The notes below the pieces were generated by a model. The model did not search any database and was not told where the DNA came from. It worked only from the letters and a program-made list of their open reading frames with translations. A program made the position numbers and the translations under genes. From Ulvibacter algarum (GTDB lineage Bacteria; Bacteroidota; Bacteroidia; Flavobacteriales; Flavobacteriaceae), in the NCBI GenBank assembly GCA_947488905.1, contig CANLBJ010000006.1:145133-209132 (forward strand): a stretch of DNA of 64,000 nt, written 5' to 3'. This document shows positions 28,422-37,740 of this stretch, one piece after another. How positions within the stretch are numbered: position 1 is the first letter of the stretch; each line of letters starts with the position of its first letter.

Positions 28422-29393
28422 TTAATACTTTACTTGCTTGTATGCTTCGGTATTCTCTAAAAACCATTTATAGGTTTCTTTAATACCGTTTTCTAGATCT
28501 ATAGCAAACTGCCACCCTTCATTTTTCAGCTTAGAAACATCCATTAGTTTTCTGGGGGTCCCATCTGGTTTGCTGCTATCCCACACAATGTCGCCTGTGT
28601 GTCCTACTATGCGTTGTATGGTTTCTGCTAATTGTTTTATAGTAACATCTGTACCCGTACCCACATTATATAAATGCGCTGGCAGGGTGTTCTCTACGGC
28701 AAAGACTACTGCTTTTGCCATATCATCTACGTGCAAAAACTCTCTCATAGGTGTACCGCTACCCCATAAGGTTACGGGTGCATTATTAGCCAGTTTTGCT
28801 TCGTGAAATTTACGGAGCATGGCCGGCAATACGTGTGATGATTTTAAATCAAAATTATCGTGAGAGCCATAAAGGTTAGTAGGCATTAAACTTACAAAGT
28901 CTTTTTGGTATTGGTTTTTAATATGCTGGCATAGTTTTACGCCTGCTATTTTTGCAATGGCATAGCCCTCATTAGTAGGCTCTAAAGGTCCTGTTAACAA
29001 GTACTCCTCTTTTAAAGGTTGTGGTGCCAGTTTTGGGTAAATGCAAGAGCTGCCCAGAAACACCAGTTTTTGTGTTTGGTGCGTGTGCGCTGCATTAATA
29101 AGGTTGTTTTGTATTTGTAGGTTTTCTAACAGAAACTCATACTGGTGCAAGCTATTTGCTAAGATACCTCCCACTTTTGCTGCGGCTACAATAACCACTT
29201 CTGGTTTTGTGCTTGCCATAAAGTGAGTCACAGCAGCTTGATCCCTAAGGTCTAGTTCTGCACTGGTTTTACCTATTAAGTTTGTGTAACCGTTTGCGGT
29301 TAACGCTCTCCATATAGCAGAACCTACCATCCCTCTATGTCCTGCAATATATATAGAAGCGTTTTTATTAAGTGTACTTGTCATGGGTGTCAT
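28422..29393 (-). CDS. fcl: GDP-L-fucose synthase
   Basis: A short-chain epimerase/reductase that turns GDP-4-keto-6-deoxymannose into GDP-L-fucose with NADPH. The NADP loop is GHRGMVGSA, and the catalytic Tyr and Lys are in YAIAKIAG; Ser is in GSSCIYP. I place the start at the ATG at 29393 (or 29384); an earlier in-frame ATG at 29414 adds a non-conserved LKKVPK stretch. It follows gmd by 20-40 bp, and together they supply GDP-fucose for the repeat unit. Confidence 0.95.
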   Translation of the reverse strand: MTPMTSTLNKNASIYIAGHRGMVGSAIWRALTANGYTNLIGKTSAELDLRDQAAVTHFMASTKPEVVIVAAAKVGGILANSLHQYEFLLENLQIQNNLINAAHTHQTQKLVFLGSSCIYPKLAPQPLKEEYLLTGPLEPTNEGYAIAKIAGVKLCQHIKNQYQKDFVSLMPTNLYGSHDNFDLKSSHVLPAMLRKFHEAKLANNAPVTLWGSGTPMREFLHVDDMAKAVVFAVENTLPAHLYNVGTGTDVTIKQLAETIQRIVGHTGDIVWDSSKPDGTPRKLMDVSKLKNEGWQFAIDLENGIKETYKWFLENTEAYKQVKY

Positions 29394-29433
29394 TTTTGGC
29401 ACTTTTTTTAGCAAAACAAAATTAGCTATTTAA

Positions 29434-30552
29434 TTATTCAAAATAGTTAAGGGTCTGGTAACCGCCTTCTTTTAAATATTGTTCTTTTTGCATGAGCTTT
29501 AAGTCTGAGTTCATCATATCTTCTATTAACTCTGGCAAAGCAATTTTTGGGGTCCACCCTAGTTTTACTTTTGCTTTTGTGGCATCACCTATAAGCAAGT
29601 CTACCTCTGTAGGTCTAAAATATCTAGGATCTACTGCCAGTACTTTTTTACCTATAGCTACTGCATACTTAGGGTTATCACTTGCTACTACGGTAGCCAC
29701 CTCATCTACACCACTGCCTGTAAAGGCTAGGGTTACCCCTATGTGTTTAAATGCATATTTTACAAAATCTCTAATAGAGGTTGTTTTACCTGTAGCAATC
29801 ACCCAGTCTTCTGCCTCGTCTGCCTGCAATATCATCCACATCATGCGCACATAATCTTTTGCGTGCCCCCAGTCTCTTTTTGCATCTAGGTTACCTAGAT
29901 ACACCGTGTCTTGTAAGCCCAAAGCTATACGAGAGACGGCTCTTGTTATTTTTCTTGTCACAAAGGTTTCGCCACGTAGTGGAGACTCGTGATTAAATAA
30001 TATACCGTTACAAGCATACATACCATAGGCTTCTCTATAGTTTACAGAAATCCAGAAGGCATACATTTTTGCCACTGCATAAGGTGAGCGAGGGTAAAAA
30101 GGTGTTTTTTCTGTCTGTGGTACTTCTTGCACTTTACCATATAGCTCTGAGGTAGAGGCTTGATAAATGCGTGTTTTCTTTTCTAAACCTAACAAGCGTA
30201 CTGCATCTAGTATACGCAAGGTACCTAGTCCATCTGCATTTGCGGTGTACTCTGGAGTCTCAAAAGATACTGCCACGTGGCTCATTGCCGCAAGGTTATA
30301 AATCTCGTCTGGTTGTATCTCTTTAATCAATCTTGTTAGATTGGTACTGTCTGTCATATCACCATAATGCAGCACAAAGTTTCTGTTCTCAATATGTGGA
30401 TCTTGGTAAAGGTGATCTATACGGTCTGTATTAAACTGAGAAGAACGACGTTTTAAACCGTGAACAATGTATCCCTTTTTTAATAAGAACTCACTTAAAT
30501 AAGCACCGTCTTGTCCTGTCACTCCTGTGATAAATGCAACTTTTTGTGTCAT
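29434..30552 (-). CDS. gmd: GDP-mannose 4,6-dehydratase
   Basis: A 372-residue extended SDR enzyme converting GDP-mannose to GDP-4-keto-6-deoxymannose. It shows the cofactor loop [10 protein letters not shown] at 9-18, the catalytic YxxxK in SPYAVAKMY near 155 and the substrate segment [16 protein letters not shown]. Length matches the family. It is the first biosynthetic gene after upxY and the structured 527 bp gap. GDP-mannose must come from genes outside the window. Confidence 0.97.
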   Translation of the reverse strand: MTQKVAFITGVTGQDGAYLSEFLLKKGYIVHGLKRRSSQFNTDRIDHLYQDPHIENRNFVLHYGDMTDSTNLTRLIKEIQPDEIYNLAAMSHVAVSFETPEYTANADGLGTLRILDAVRLLGLEKKTRIYQASTSELYGKVQEVPQTEKTPFYPRSPYAVAKMYAFWISVNYREAYGMYACNGILFNHESPLRGETFVTRKITRAVSRIALGLQDTVYLGNLDAKRDWGHAKDYVRMMWMILQADEAEDWVIATGKTTSIRDFVKYAFKHIGVTLAFTGSGVDEVATVVASDNPKYAVAIGKKVLAVDPRYFRPTEVDLLIGDATKAKVKLGWTPKIALPELIEDMMNSDLKLMQKEQYLKEGGYQTLNYFE

Positions 30553-31079
30553 ATGCTGTTTCTTAAAGATTGGCTATTTTATTAGCCTATATAATTTACA
30601 GTAGTTTATTTTTTCTTGAAGGGGTTTTTAATACCCCATCCCTATTTTATTTCTCTTCGGAAATTTTAAACCTTTAAAGTTTCAGAAGTAAAAGGTAGTA
30701 TTTGCTTTTAATCTAGAATGAGCACTACCCTCTCAAACATTAACTAAATAAAAAAATGCCCTCAAATATATTTGACAGGCAATAACTTTTGGGTAGTGTA
30801 TGTGTTTATAACCTAAAAAGCCGACCGTGTTATAGGTTCTAGCTCACAGCCTTACATGTAATAAAACATAAGGCGCAACGTGTAGGTTAAAAATTTTGTG
30901 GGGTAAAGGTTTGCTCATACGGGTATTTAGTTTGTTCTAAATAGCTTGTTATATTTTATGGGCAGCACATTACAAAATGCACCATTATTAATAATAAGAT
31001 GGCAACAGCAAAAACAGAGACTACCCTGGCAGCCTTTTTTACTGAACTAACTAATTGTGGTTTATTTATTAAAATCATT
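30553..31079 (-). promoter_or_regulatory. Structured non-coding leader between upxY and gmd
   Basis: 527 bp without a credible gene. It contains an intrinsic terminator (30750-30781, listed separately) enclosed by complementary 8-base arms, CACTACCC at 30723-30730 and GGGTAGTG at 30791-30798. Further inverted repeats are AACCTA/TAGGTT (30810-30838), GCCTTA/TAAGGC (30849-30874), GGGGT/ACCCC (30621-30637), and a hairpin GGCTA-N6-TAGCC (30572-30587) about 20 bases before the gmd start. This looks like an RNA element that decides whether transcription enters the operon. Confidence 0.6.
30750..30781 (-). terminator. Intrinsic terminator between upxY and gmd
   Basis: Read on the minus strand: TGCC, a 3-base internal loop, the palindrome CAAATATATTTG, a 2-base internal loop, GGCA, then at least six T. 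It would stop transcripts that have just passed upxY unless read-through is promoted. Confidence 0.75.
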
Positions 31080-31607
31080 CTAGTTATTTATTTCTTTAAT
31101 GTGGCTTAATGGCAATGTTATTTCTGTAAAACTATTTAATGCTTCTACTTCTACTATAACCCTATGGTTACCACTATTAGACAAAAACACTGCAATTAAT
31201 CCTGTAAAAGGACCGTGAACAACTTCTACTGGTTTCCCGTTAATGAGGCTAAAAGGCGTGATTGCCTTTACAGCTTCTGTATTATTAGTTATTATTTTTA
31301 AATTATTTATTTCTAGATCTGTAACAACAGCTGGTTCTCCTAAAAATTTTAAAACAGTAACAACTCCCGGTATGGTATAAATTTGCGTTAAATCGTTTTT
31401 TTTAATTTTTATAAAAACATATGATTTAATAAGTGGGGAGCTTACTTTTTTCTTTCTATCTGACCATTGTTTAACTTCTGTCATTAAAGGCAGAAAGCTA
31501 TCAAAACCAGCATTTTGCAATCTATCAAAAACCTTTTGTTCAGATCTTGATTTTGTTTGTATTGCAAACCACTGTGGTGATTGTTGGTTTTGTTTAACAA
31601 TTTTCAT
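31080..31607 (-). CDS. upxY: UpxY family transcription antiterminator (NusG-like)
   Basis: A 175-residue NusG paralogue with an NGN domain (WFAIQTKSRSEQKVFDRLQ at the N-terminus, PLIKSYVFIKI near 58) and a C-terminal KOW-like domain (VVHGPFTGLIAVF near 128). In Bacteroides, UpxY proteins bind their own locus and stop premature termination in capsule operons. Here it is the first gene of the polysaccharide operon and the terminator it could overcome lies at 30750-30781. It is preceded by a leader of about 220 bases. Confidence 0.9.
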   Translation of the reverse strand: MKIVKQNQQSPQWFAIQTKSRSEQKVFDRLQNAGFDSFLPLMTEVKQWSDRKKKVSSPLIKSYVFIKIKKNDLTQIYTIPGVVTVLKFLGEPAVVTDLEINNLKIITNNTEAVKAITPFSLINGKPVEVVHGPFTGLIAVFLSNSGNHRVIVEVEALNSFTEITLPLSHIKEINN

Positions 31608-32347
31608 ACAACGACATCAATATGAATAATTAATTGAGATAATTGAGGCGCTTTAATACTTACATGGCTTCGCCCTCTTCAGTCCCATTTAAGGGATCAA
31701 AATAATTTAATTTTTATAGTTCTGTTTAACCTTTTGTGCTTATAAATAAACACAAAAAACTAGTCTAATAACTATCTAAAACAAAAAGTGGGGGTTGAAG
31801 TTTTACTTATAAATCGTTGTCATACAACGGGATGCAAAAGTAAAATTTTTACTCAATCTTTATTTATAATAGACTAATATTTGGTATTTACGTAAATGCT
31901 TGAAAAAGAGTGCGTTAAGCGTTATTTTAAATAAAAATAAAAACTTTAACATCTTTGTTTTCGCTGTAAAGCAATAAAAAAAGGCAATTAACCATAAGAA
32001 ATCACTTACGTATCATAATTTTCTATTATACCTTAATTAGATAATTTACAGACAATTACAAGCAAAAAAATATTGCAATACCAATTATGGGGCAAAGCTA
32101 TATGAATATAAAATGAGTTCTTTACGGAAAACCGTAAACGACCTGATAAATATCTTTTTTTTTAGCCGCAATAACTTTGGCCGCAAAAATACCTAGATAG
32201 ATACCGGTAAGAAATACCCACTAAAGGGTATATGTTTTTAGTAGAAATTATTTCAATTTTTGAGTTATTACTTGTATAAATAACGTTAAACAAAAAATCA
32301 CTCCTTTAATTAACAAGAATGTTACATAATATAGCTTGATTAGCTGC
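31608..32347. other. Non-coding region holding the polysaccharide operon promoter
   Basis: 740 bp without a convincing gene. The minus strand carries a perfect -7 element TACTTTTG (31842 down to 31835), giving a leader of about 220 bases before upxY. In or next to that leader are hairpins CGTTGT-N3-ACAACG (31815-31829), TTTTGTG-N12-CACAAAA (31732-31757) and TCCC-N6-GGGA (31683-31696). Upstream lie operator-like palindromes ATTTACGTAAAT (31886-31897) and TTTACGG-N4-CCGTAAA (32121-32138). ATACCC-N6-GGGTAT (32214-32231) may help end the araC transcript. Confidence 0.55.
31835..31842 (-). promoter_or_regulatory. Probable -7 element of the upxY/polysaccharide operon
   Basis: The minus strand reads TACTTTTG, an exact TAnnTTTG match followed by C. 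I see no good TTTG at -33, so the promoter may depend on an activator, perhaps at the palindrome 31886-31897 about 50 bp upstream. Confidence 0.5.
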
Positions 32348-33223
32348 TTATTTTAAAATCTGCGTAATAGAGTTACGGTATTCTGATGGTTTGTAACCAG
32401 TACGCTCTTTAAACAGTTTATTAAAGTGCGAAAAATTATTAAACCCACTCTCAAAGGCTATATCTGTAATGCTTGCATGTTCTTGAGATAATAGCTTGCA
32501 AACGTGCACGACTCTAAACTCATTAACAAACTGGGTAAAGGTTTTACCAGATTGTTTTTTAAAGTAGCGACAAAAAGAAGGGACGGTCATATTTACTTCT
32601 TCAGAAATCTCTTGAAGGGTGATGGTTCTCTTAAAGTTGTTTTGTACAAAATTATAGATCTGGTTAATGCGCTGGTTGTCTTGTTGCTTAACCTCCATTG
32701 CAAACTCTTTTGCATTAAGCAGCTCATACTCATCAGTATCTGCCATCATTTTTAATATAGTGAGAAGTTCTAGTAAACGCTCAAAGCCATCTAGCTTTTC
32801 AAGCCTTTCCATTCTTTCTCCTATCTTTTCTTTGGCATTTCCGAGGAAAGAAATCCCCATTTTTGCACGTTCAAAGAGTTGTTTTACGCGATCCATCTCT
32901 GGGATATTAATAAACTCTTTACCCAGAAAATCTTCTTTCATTTGTACCACCACCTCAGAGACATTGCGGGTCATTCTATCTATAAAACCAGAGTGAGGCA
33001 GTCCAGAACCAATTAACATTAACTTACCGCCTTGATAACAAGAAAGGTGATTGCCTATATGGCTTTTACCACTCCCCTCTTTTACATATACCATTTCTAT
33101 CTCTGGGTGAAAATGGTAAAAAGGGATGCTGTTTTTCCAGGCTTCATCAAAAACCCTTACCGTAAATGAACTCCCAAAAGAAGGGTCTATTCTTTTAAAG
33201 GCTGGTTTATTATTCTGATTCAT
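32348..33223 (-). CDS. AraC family transcriptional regulator
   Basis: I place the start at ATG 33223 (291 residues); the longer frame back to 33352 adds 43 residues of unrelated, promoter-like sequence. It has an N-terminal cupin-type sensor domain (PFYHFHPEIEMVYVKEG near 25-40) and two C-terminal AraC helix-turn-helix motifs ending in the canonical DIAFESGFNNFSHFNKLFKERTGYKPSEYR pattern (quoted in parts: GFNNFSHFNKLFKE). Cupin-AraC proteins usually sense a sugar or small carbon compound. It is divergent from the secreted protein at 33459. Confidence 0.9.
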   Translation of the reverse strand: MNQNNKPAFKRIDPSFGSSFTVRVFDEAWKNSIPFYHFHPEIEMVYVKEGSGKSHIGNHLSCYQGGKLMLIGSGLPHSGFIDRMTRNVSEVVVQMKEDFLGKEFINIPEMDRVKQLFERAKMGISFLGNAKEKIGERMERLEKLDGFERLLELLTILKMMADTDEYELLNAKEFAMEVKQQDNQRINQIYNFVQNNFKRTITLQEISEEVNMTVPSFCRYFKKQSGKTFTQFVNEFRVVHVCKLLSQEHASITDIAFESGFNNFSHFNKLFKERTGYKPSEYRNSITQILK

Positions 33224-33396
33224 AGTTTTTTTTATTGTCTTAAGTGCAAAATTAAATAGGGAGTAAAAGCTAAACCTATGCAATTTTAACCCATGTCTGT
33301 GCAAAATTAACTTATTTAATGTTAACCCTAATTCTATAGGGTAATATAGCACAAGTATTAGCTAATTGTGATGTATTCTAGGCTTTGAATGGCTCA

Positions 33397-33404
33397 TATA
33401 TTTG
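33397..33404 (+). promoter_or_regulatory. Probable -7 element for the gene at 33459
   Basis: TATATTTG matches TAnnTTTG and is followed by TACC. It lies about 55 bp before the start codon, in the gap divergent from the AraC gene. Confidence 0.5.
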
Positions 33405-33458
33405 TACCATCAATTATCAACAACATAATTGAATATATTAACCTTAAAATTATAAGTT

Positions 33459-34061
33459 ATGTTAAAAACAAGAAAAGACAGTACGGTAGTAAAAATGTTG
33501 TTGTTTGTATTATTATTAGGATCTTCAAACACAATTTTCGCAAACGAAAAAACGCCAGCGTTTTCAATATCAAAAGAAAGTGATAGCACTTTTGCCATTG
33601 GTTTTGAATATCAAAAAGAAGTTGATGTAAAGATTACAATAAAAGATGCTTTTGACTTCACACTCTTTAAAGAAGATATTAAAAGTGTAAAACAACTTTC
33701 TAAAACATTTGATTTTCAAGGCTTACCAAACGGGAAATACGTTTTAAAAGTAGAAAACAAAATGAGCGTTTATAGCCAAACAATTGAAATTAAAGACAGC
33801 AAATTATATTATAATGAGGCTGGAGTAACTAGCATTAACAAGCCAGTATCATTTGTTAAAAAAGATACTTTATATGTATCTGGTGATGTGGAGAACAATG
33901 TAGATGTACAGATAACTATCTTTAACAAACAAGGTGAAGTGGTACATAAAGAAACAACGGCAACTAAAAATATATTAAACAAGAAATATAAATTTATTGA
34001 TGGTCGTCCTAACGATTATAATGTTTCTGTTACTTATAGTGATCATACTTTTAACCTATAG
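33459..34061 (+). CDS. Exported beta-sandwich protein, unknown function
   Basis: A 200-residue protein with a signal peptide (charged start, hydrophobic core around residues 13-25, cleavage after IFA near 28). It contains two similar Ig- or FlgD-like beta-sandwich halves (about 35-110 and 120-200), each with a pattern of the type KEVDVKITIKD or NNVDVQITIFNK. This resembles T9SS-sorting or adhesion-type folds, but no sorting-domain end is visible. It is a monocistronic gene ended by the terminator at 34084-34129. Confidence 0.65.
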   Translation: MLKTRKDSTVVKMLLFVLLLGSSNTIFANEKTPAFSISKESDSTFAIGFEYQKEVDVKITIKDAFDFTLFKEDIKSVKQLSKTFDFQGLPNGKYVLKVENKMSVYSQTIEIKDSKLYYNEAGVTSINKPVSFVKKDTLYVSGDVENNVDVQITIFNKQGEVVHKETTATKNILNKKYKFIDGRPNDYNVSVTYSDHTFNL

Positions 34062-34083
34062 TAGGTTTTTAAACACCTATCAC

Positions 34084-34129
34084 AAAAGTGCCCTATTTTA
34101 CAGTTTGTAAAATAGGGCACTTTTTTTTT
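34084..34129 (+). terminator. Strong intrinsic terminator
   Basis: 19-base perfect arms (including AAAAGTGCCCTATTTTACA) around a 3-base loop, followed by at least nine T. It ends the gene at 33459. Confidence 0.95.
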
Positions 34130-34184
34130 GATTAGATTTTAGAAATAAGACTGCAAGGATACGCGTTAATGACACTGCATCTTC

Positions 34185-34820
34185 TTACTGCAACGTTTGG
34201 CATATATGAGCATTAATCATATATGCTGTTATCTCGTGCAGTGTTTTACCATTTACAGGGTGAATACCTGGACTGTTGAATAACTCTAAATCTTTATCTC
34301 CTCTTTTATAATACCACACTTTTGCACTGTTATCTTTATTAAAGAAAAAGTCTTCTGTGCATTCTGCTTCTATTTTTTTAAAATTATTTAAGAGTCCTTG
34401 ATCTATAGGTTTTGCATTTGCCTCTTCACAATGAATCTTAACAAAATGACCTTCATCCCAAATCATACATTTTTTTTGGGTGGCATTGTAAGCAAAAAAA
34501 GCAACCACAATTATTAAAAGCAATAAAGCTATTTGATATTTTTTTGTTGAAACAACAGTGGTCTTAGTATCCTCTAAATAGTCTTTATAATCTTTAAAAC
34601 CTAAATAGATGGCTAAGTGATCTTTTGCTGTTTTTGAAATATTAAACGGTTCTTTATTTTCTAGTTTTCTATAATACCCTCTTATAGAATCTGCCGTGGT
34701 AGGTTGCTGGCATTTGCCTTCTAGCGCTGCATTAATATGTGTTGCTAAACCCAAAGCGGTATCTGGAGCACCCTCTCCCCTTGCTTTTTGAAACACTTCT
34801 TCGAGTAGTTTTTCTGTCAT
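34185..34820 (-). CDS. Single-span membrane protein, unknown function
   Basis: I use the ATG at 34820 (211 residues), since the 31 extra upstream codons look non-conserved. An N-terminal helical domain (about 1-90, with RKLENKEPFNISKTAKDHL, similar in feel to helical N-domains of flavobacterial sensor proteins) precedes one membrane helix (about 97-113). An extracytoplasmic C-terminal region contains four Cys and a WYYKRGDKDLELFNSPG segment. Function unknown. It is divergent from the small lipoprotein and kinase genes. Confidence 0.6.
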   Translation of the reverse strand: MTEKLLEEVFQKARGEGAPDTALGLATHINAALEGKCQQPTTADSIRGYYRKLENKEPFNISKTAKDHLAIYLGFKDYKDYLEDTKTTVVSTKKYQIALLLLIIVVAFFAYNATQKKCMIWDEGHFVKIHCEEANAKPIDQGLLNNFKKIEAECTEDFFFNKDNSAKVWYYKRGDKDLELFNSPGIHPVNGKTLHEITAYMINAHICQTLQ

Positions 34821-35197
34821 ATTAATATAATTTATAGCCGGTTGAAAATTACAACTTCTTACTGGAAATACAATGTGAATCTTCTTCCCAGTATCTTCCC
34901 ACCTCTTTCCCACAGGCTTCCCAGGTCATTTAGGATAGAACTTCATTTATTTGCCATTGTATTGCTGATCGCCCGAGCGTAATAGGGTTTACGATTTTTT
35001 TGGCATACAAAACAGAGCTGCAATTAAGGCTATTTAGATCATTTGAGAAGTAATCTAATACCCCTTAATTCTCAACTCTACACTTCTCTCTGAAGGGTTC
35101 ACTCTTCAATTTAATGTATGGCTTCTAGCCTAGCCCAAAAAACTGAGCAAAGACTCGGACGGCCATACCTATGTCCAATTTTTTAAAATAAAAACAA
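34821..35197. other. Non-coding gap with one long-range inverted repeat
   Basis: 377 bp. The only structure seen is GTATGGC (35116-35122) paired with GCCATAC (35162-35168), a 7 bp stem closing a 39-base loop about 30 bases before the small lipoprotein start. It is probably part of that gene's leader. Confidence 0.4.
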
Positions 35198-35368
35198 ATG
35201 AAAAAAATATCATACATCATGCTTTCTTGCATACTAGGAGCCATCCTATTTTCTTGCACACCAGAAAGCCAAACCCTTACTAATAAAGAAGTTGCATGTT
35301 GTGGCGAGGATGGTCACATACCACCACCGCCGCCACCTCCACCACCACCATACGGTGATGGCAAATAA
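35198..35368 (+). CDS. Small lipoprotein with polyproline tail
   Basis: I found this 56-residue gene by direct translation. It has a signal peptide with lipobox ILFSC (Cys20), a CCGEDG segment near 34-39, ten consecutive prolines (42-51) and a YGDGK end. The CCA/CCG repeat is prone to slippage and the proline run would need EF-P to translate. It lies 27 bp before the TPR histidine kinase, facing the same way, so it could be a ligand or periplasmic partner of that sensor. No family recognised. Confidence 0.6.
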   Translation: MKKISYIMLSCILGAILFSCTPESQTLTNKEVACCGEDGHIPPPPPPPPPPYGDGK

Positions 35369-35395
35369 CTAGATTAAAGGTGTTACTTTTGAGGA

Positions 35396-37063
35396 ATGAA
35401 AAACATAAAAATTTCATTCCTCTTTTTTTTATGGCCGCTGTGTATTGTGATGAATGTTTTTTCAATGCAGCAAGTTTCGGCACAACAACCCGTAGATAGT
35501 ACTACTTATTACTATTCTCAAATAACAAGACCAAAAACCCCAGAAGACCTAATAAACGGTTACACATTTTTTAAAAAACAAAAAGAGGTACGACTTGCTA
35601 ATGCTGATACGCTAGGCGCTATTTATGATCTACGAATGCTTGCCATCGCAGAGTTTGAAATGGGGCGCACCTATGAAAGCGAGAAAACGGCAGTGGCTAT
35701 TATCAAGCTACTAGATGCTGCATCTGCAAAAACTAAAAAAGCAGCAAATGCATATTCTGCTGTTTATAATCACCTAGGTATAGTGTACCGTACCATAGAC
35801 CAACCACAAAGAGCCATCACCATTTATGAGAAAGCCCTAGCAGTAACCACTAGGCTAAATGATAGTATTATACTGCTTAATAACATGGCAAATTGCTACA
35901 AAGAATTAGGGCAATATGACAAGTCTATTAAAATCTTTGAGGAGGTGTATGAAAAAAATAAAGGGCGAGAAAAAAATCTTGAGACCGCTAGAGCCTTAGA
36001 TAATTTAGGAAATGTACAGTCTAAAGCAGGTATCGCAGAAGGCCTCCCAAATATGCTAGAGGCGCTTTTAGTAAGAAAAGAACACAATGATAAGGGGCAA
36101 TTATTTACCAGCTATAAACACCTTAGCGAGCACTATAAAAATAATGATGATACTGCCCGTGCTTTAAAATATGCCATTTTAGGCAAAGAAGCCGCTGCAC
36201 TTGTAAGTACCTCTTATAAAAAAGAGGCGCTATCTAATTTGTTAAAAATAAGTGACAATAAAGATATTTCAGAATATATAAATATCACAGATAGCATTGC
36301 AAAAGCAACACTAAAAAAAGACAATAAATTTGCAAGTATTGAGTATAATTTTATAAAAGAGAAAGAACGCACTCAAGCTGCAGAACTCGCGCAGGCAGAA
36401 GAAAGCCGCCTTAAAACCATGTATCAGGTAATAGGACTCTGCATTTTTTTACTGGCGATTGCCTTATACCTTGTATTAAGATATCGTCATAAAAACGAAA
36501 AAATAGAGCAAGTATACCATACAGAATCTGAAATTTCTAAAAAAGTACACGACGAGGTAGCCAATGATCTTTATAGAATTATGGCAAAAGTACAAACCAC
36601 CTCTACTAAAAATGAAGATTTTTTAGATGATCTTGAGAGTGTTTATAATAAGACTCGTGATATTTCTAAAAAACACGGGATTATAGATTTAGAAACAGAC
36701 TACGGCAATTTACTTATAGATTTATTACACACTTATAAAAGTGACCAAGTAAATGTAATTACCAAAAACATTGGTAGTACAAACTGGTCATTATTAAATG
36801 AACAAAAAAAGAAAGCCCTTTACCGCGTTATACAAGAATTAATGACAAACATGCACAAGCATAGTCAAGCAACTCTTGTAGTGATTACAGCTACTCTATC
36901 TGGCAAAAAAATACAACTGCGGTATAGCGATAATGGTGTGGGTGGCGAGTTAAAAAAACATAATGGACTCCTTAATACGGAAAACCGTATTAATGCTGTA
37001 AATGGAACTATTAAATTTGAAGCCAATAAGAACGAAGGCTTTACAGCTATAATTAGTATTTAA
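35396..37063 (+). CDS. TPR-containing sensor histidine kinase (HisKA_3 type)
   Basis: A 555-residue protein with a signal peptide (about 1-29), periplasmic TPR repeats (about 50-300), a coiled coil, one membrane helix (about 343-361) and a cytoplasmic kinase. The phospho-acceptor is His384 in KKVHDEVANDL, and the ATPase N-box is QELMTNMHKHS near 480 with the G-box SDNGVGG near 525. It pairs with the response regulator that starts 1 bp after its stop. The signal sensed by the TPR region is unknown. Confidence 0.9.
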   Translation: MKNIKISFLFFLWPLCIVMNVFSMQQVSAQQPVDSTTYYYSQITRPKTPEDLINGYTFFKKQKEVRLANADTLGAIYDLRMLAIAEFEMGRTYESEKTAVAIIKLLDAASAKTKKAANAYSAVYNHLGIVYRTIDQPQRAITIYEKALAVTTRLNDSIILLNNMANCYKELGQYDKSIKIFEEVYEKNKGREKNLETARALDNLGNVQSKAGIAEGLPNMLEALLVRKEHNDKGQLFTSYKHLSEHYKNNDDTARALKYAILGKEAAALVSTSYKKEALSNLLKISDNKDISEYINITDSIAKATLKKDNKFASIEYNFIKEKERTQAAELAQAEESRLKTMYQVIGLCIFLLAIALYLVLRYRHKNEKIEQVYHTESEISKKVHDEVANDLYRIMAKVQTTSTKNEDFLDDLESVYNKTRDISKKHGIIDLETDYGNLLIDLLHTYKSDQVNVITKNIGSTNWSLLNEQKKKALYRVIQELMTNMHKHSQATLVVITATLSGKKIQLRYSDNGVGGELKKHNGLLNTENRINAVNGTIKFEANKNEGFTAIISI

Positions 37064-37064
37064 T

Positions 37065-37730
37065 ATGTTTACAAAAGTTTTAATCGCAGATGATTTAGGG
37101 AGTATAAACTCTGGTGTTGCCAGTGTACTCAACGATTTGGGTATTATGGAGGTCATACAGGTTCATTATTGTGATGATGCCTATTTAAAAATAAAGAGCG
37201 CTTCTTTAAACAAGAACCCTATAAAATTATTAATCACAGATTTATCATTTATCCCAGATCACCGGGAACAAAATTTTAACTCTGGAGAAGATCTGGTAAA
37301 AATCTTAAAAAAAGAACATCCAGAACTTAAAGTAATTGTCTACTCTGTAGAAGATGCTACCCCCCTTATTAAAAGGTTTATTAATGACTTTAAGATAGAA
37401 GGCTTTGTGTGCAAAGGCAGAAATGGACTTATAGAATTAAAAGAAGCCGTGGAGAGTGTCTCTAATAACCAGACTTACTTATCGCCACAATTAAAAGCAT
37501 TACTCAATAAAAAAGAACATCAAGAGATTGATGATTATGACATTGAGTTACTGCGATTAATGTCATTGGGTAAATCTCAAGTAGAAATAAGCACTTTTTT
37601 TAAAGACAATAATATATCTCCCAGCGGTCTAAGTTCTATAGAAAAAAGACTAAACAGATTGCGAGTTAACTTTAAAGCTACCAATGCGATTCACCTAGTG
37701 AGTATTGCAAAAGATATGGGGCTTATTTAA
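37065..37730 (+). CDS. Response regulator with C-terminal HTH
   Basis: A 221-residue protein with a receiver domain (acidic pair ADD at 8-10, phospho-acceptor Asp58 in LLITDLSF, Lys near 110) and a LuxR/sigma-4-like helix-turn-helix (about 150-215, LMSLGKSQVEIS). The HTH is a divergent form of the NarL type. It is the cognate partner of the kinase immediately upstream. Targets are unknown; the lipoprotein and the phosphatase-fold gene on either side are obvious candidates. Confidence 0.88.
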   Translation: MFTKVLIADDLGSINSGVASVLNDLGIMEVIQVHYCDDAYLKIKSASLNKNPIKLLITDLSFIPDHREQNFNSGEDLVKILKKEHPELKVIVYSVEDATPLIKRFINDFKIEGFVCKGRNGLIELKEAVESVSNNQTYLSPQLKALLNKKEHQEIDDYDIELLRLMSLGKSQVEISTFFKDNNISPSGLSSIEKRLNRLRVNFKATNAIHLVSIAKDMGLI

Positions 37731-37740
37731 ACAGTACTTC

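Noticed and set aside
30999..31109. 36-codon plus-strand frame between upxY and gmd
   Set aside because: It runs into the upxY coding strand in antisense, and the region is better explained as an RNA leader.
36976..36992. Inverted repeat ACGG-N4-CCGT like that at 32121
   Set aside because: It is inside the kinase coding region and shares only a short core, so chance is the simpler reading.
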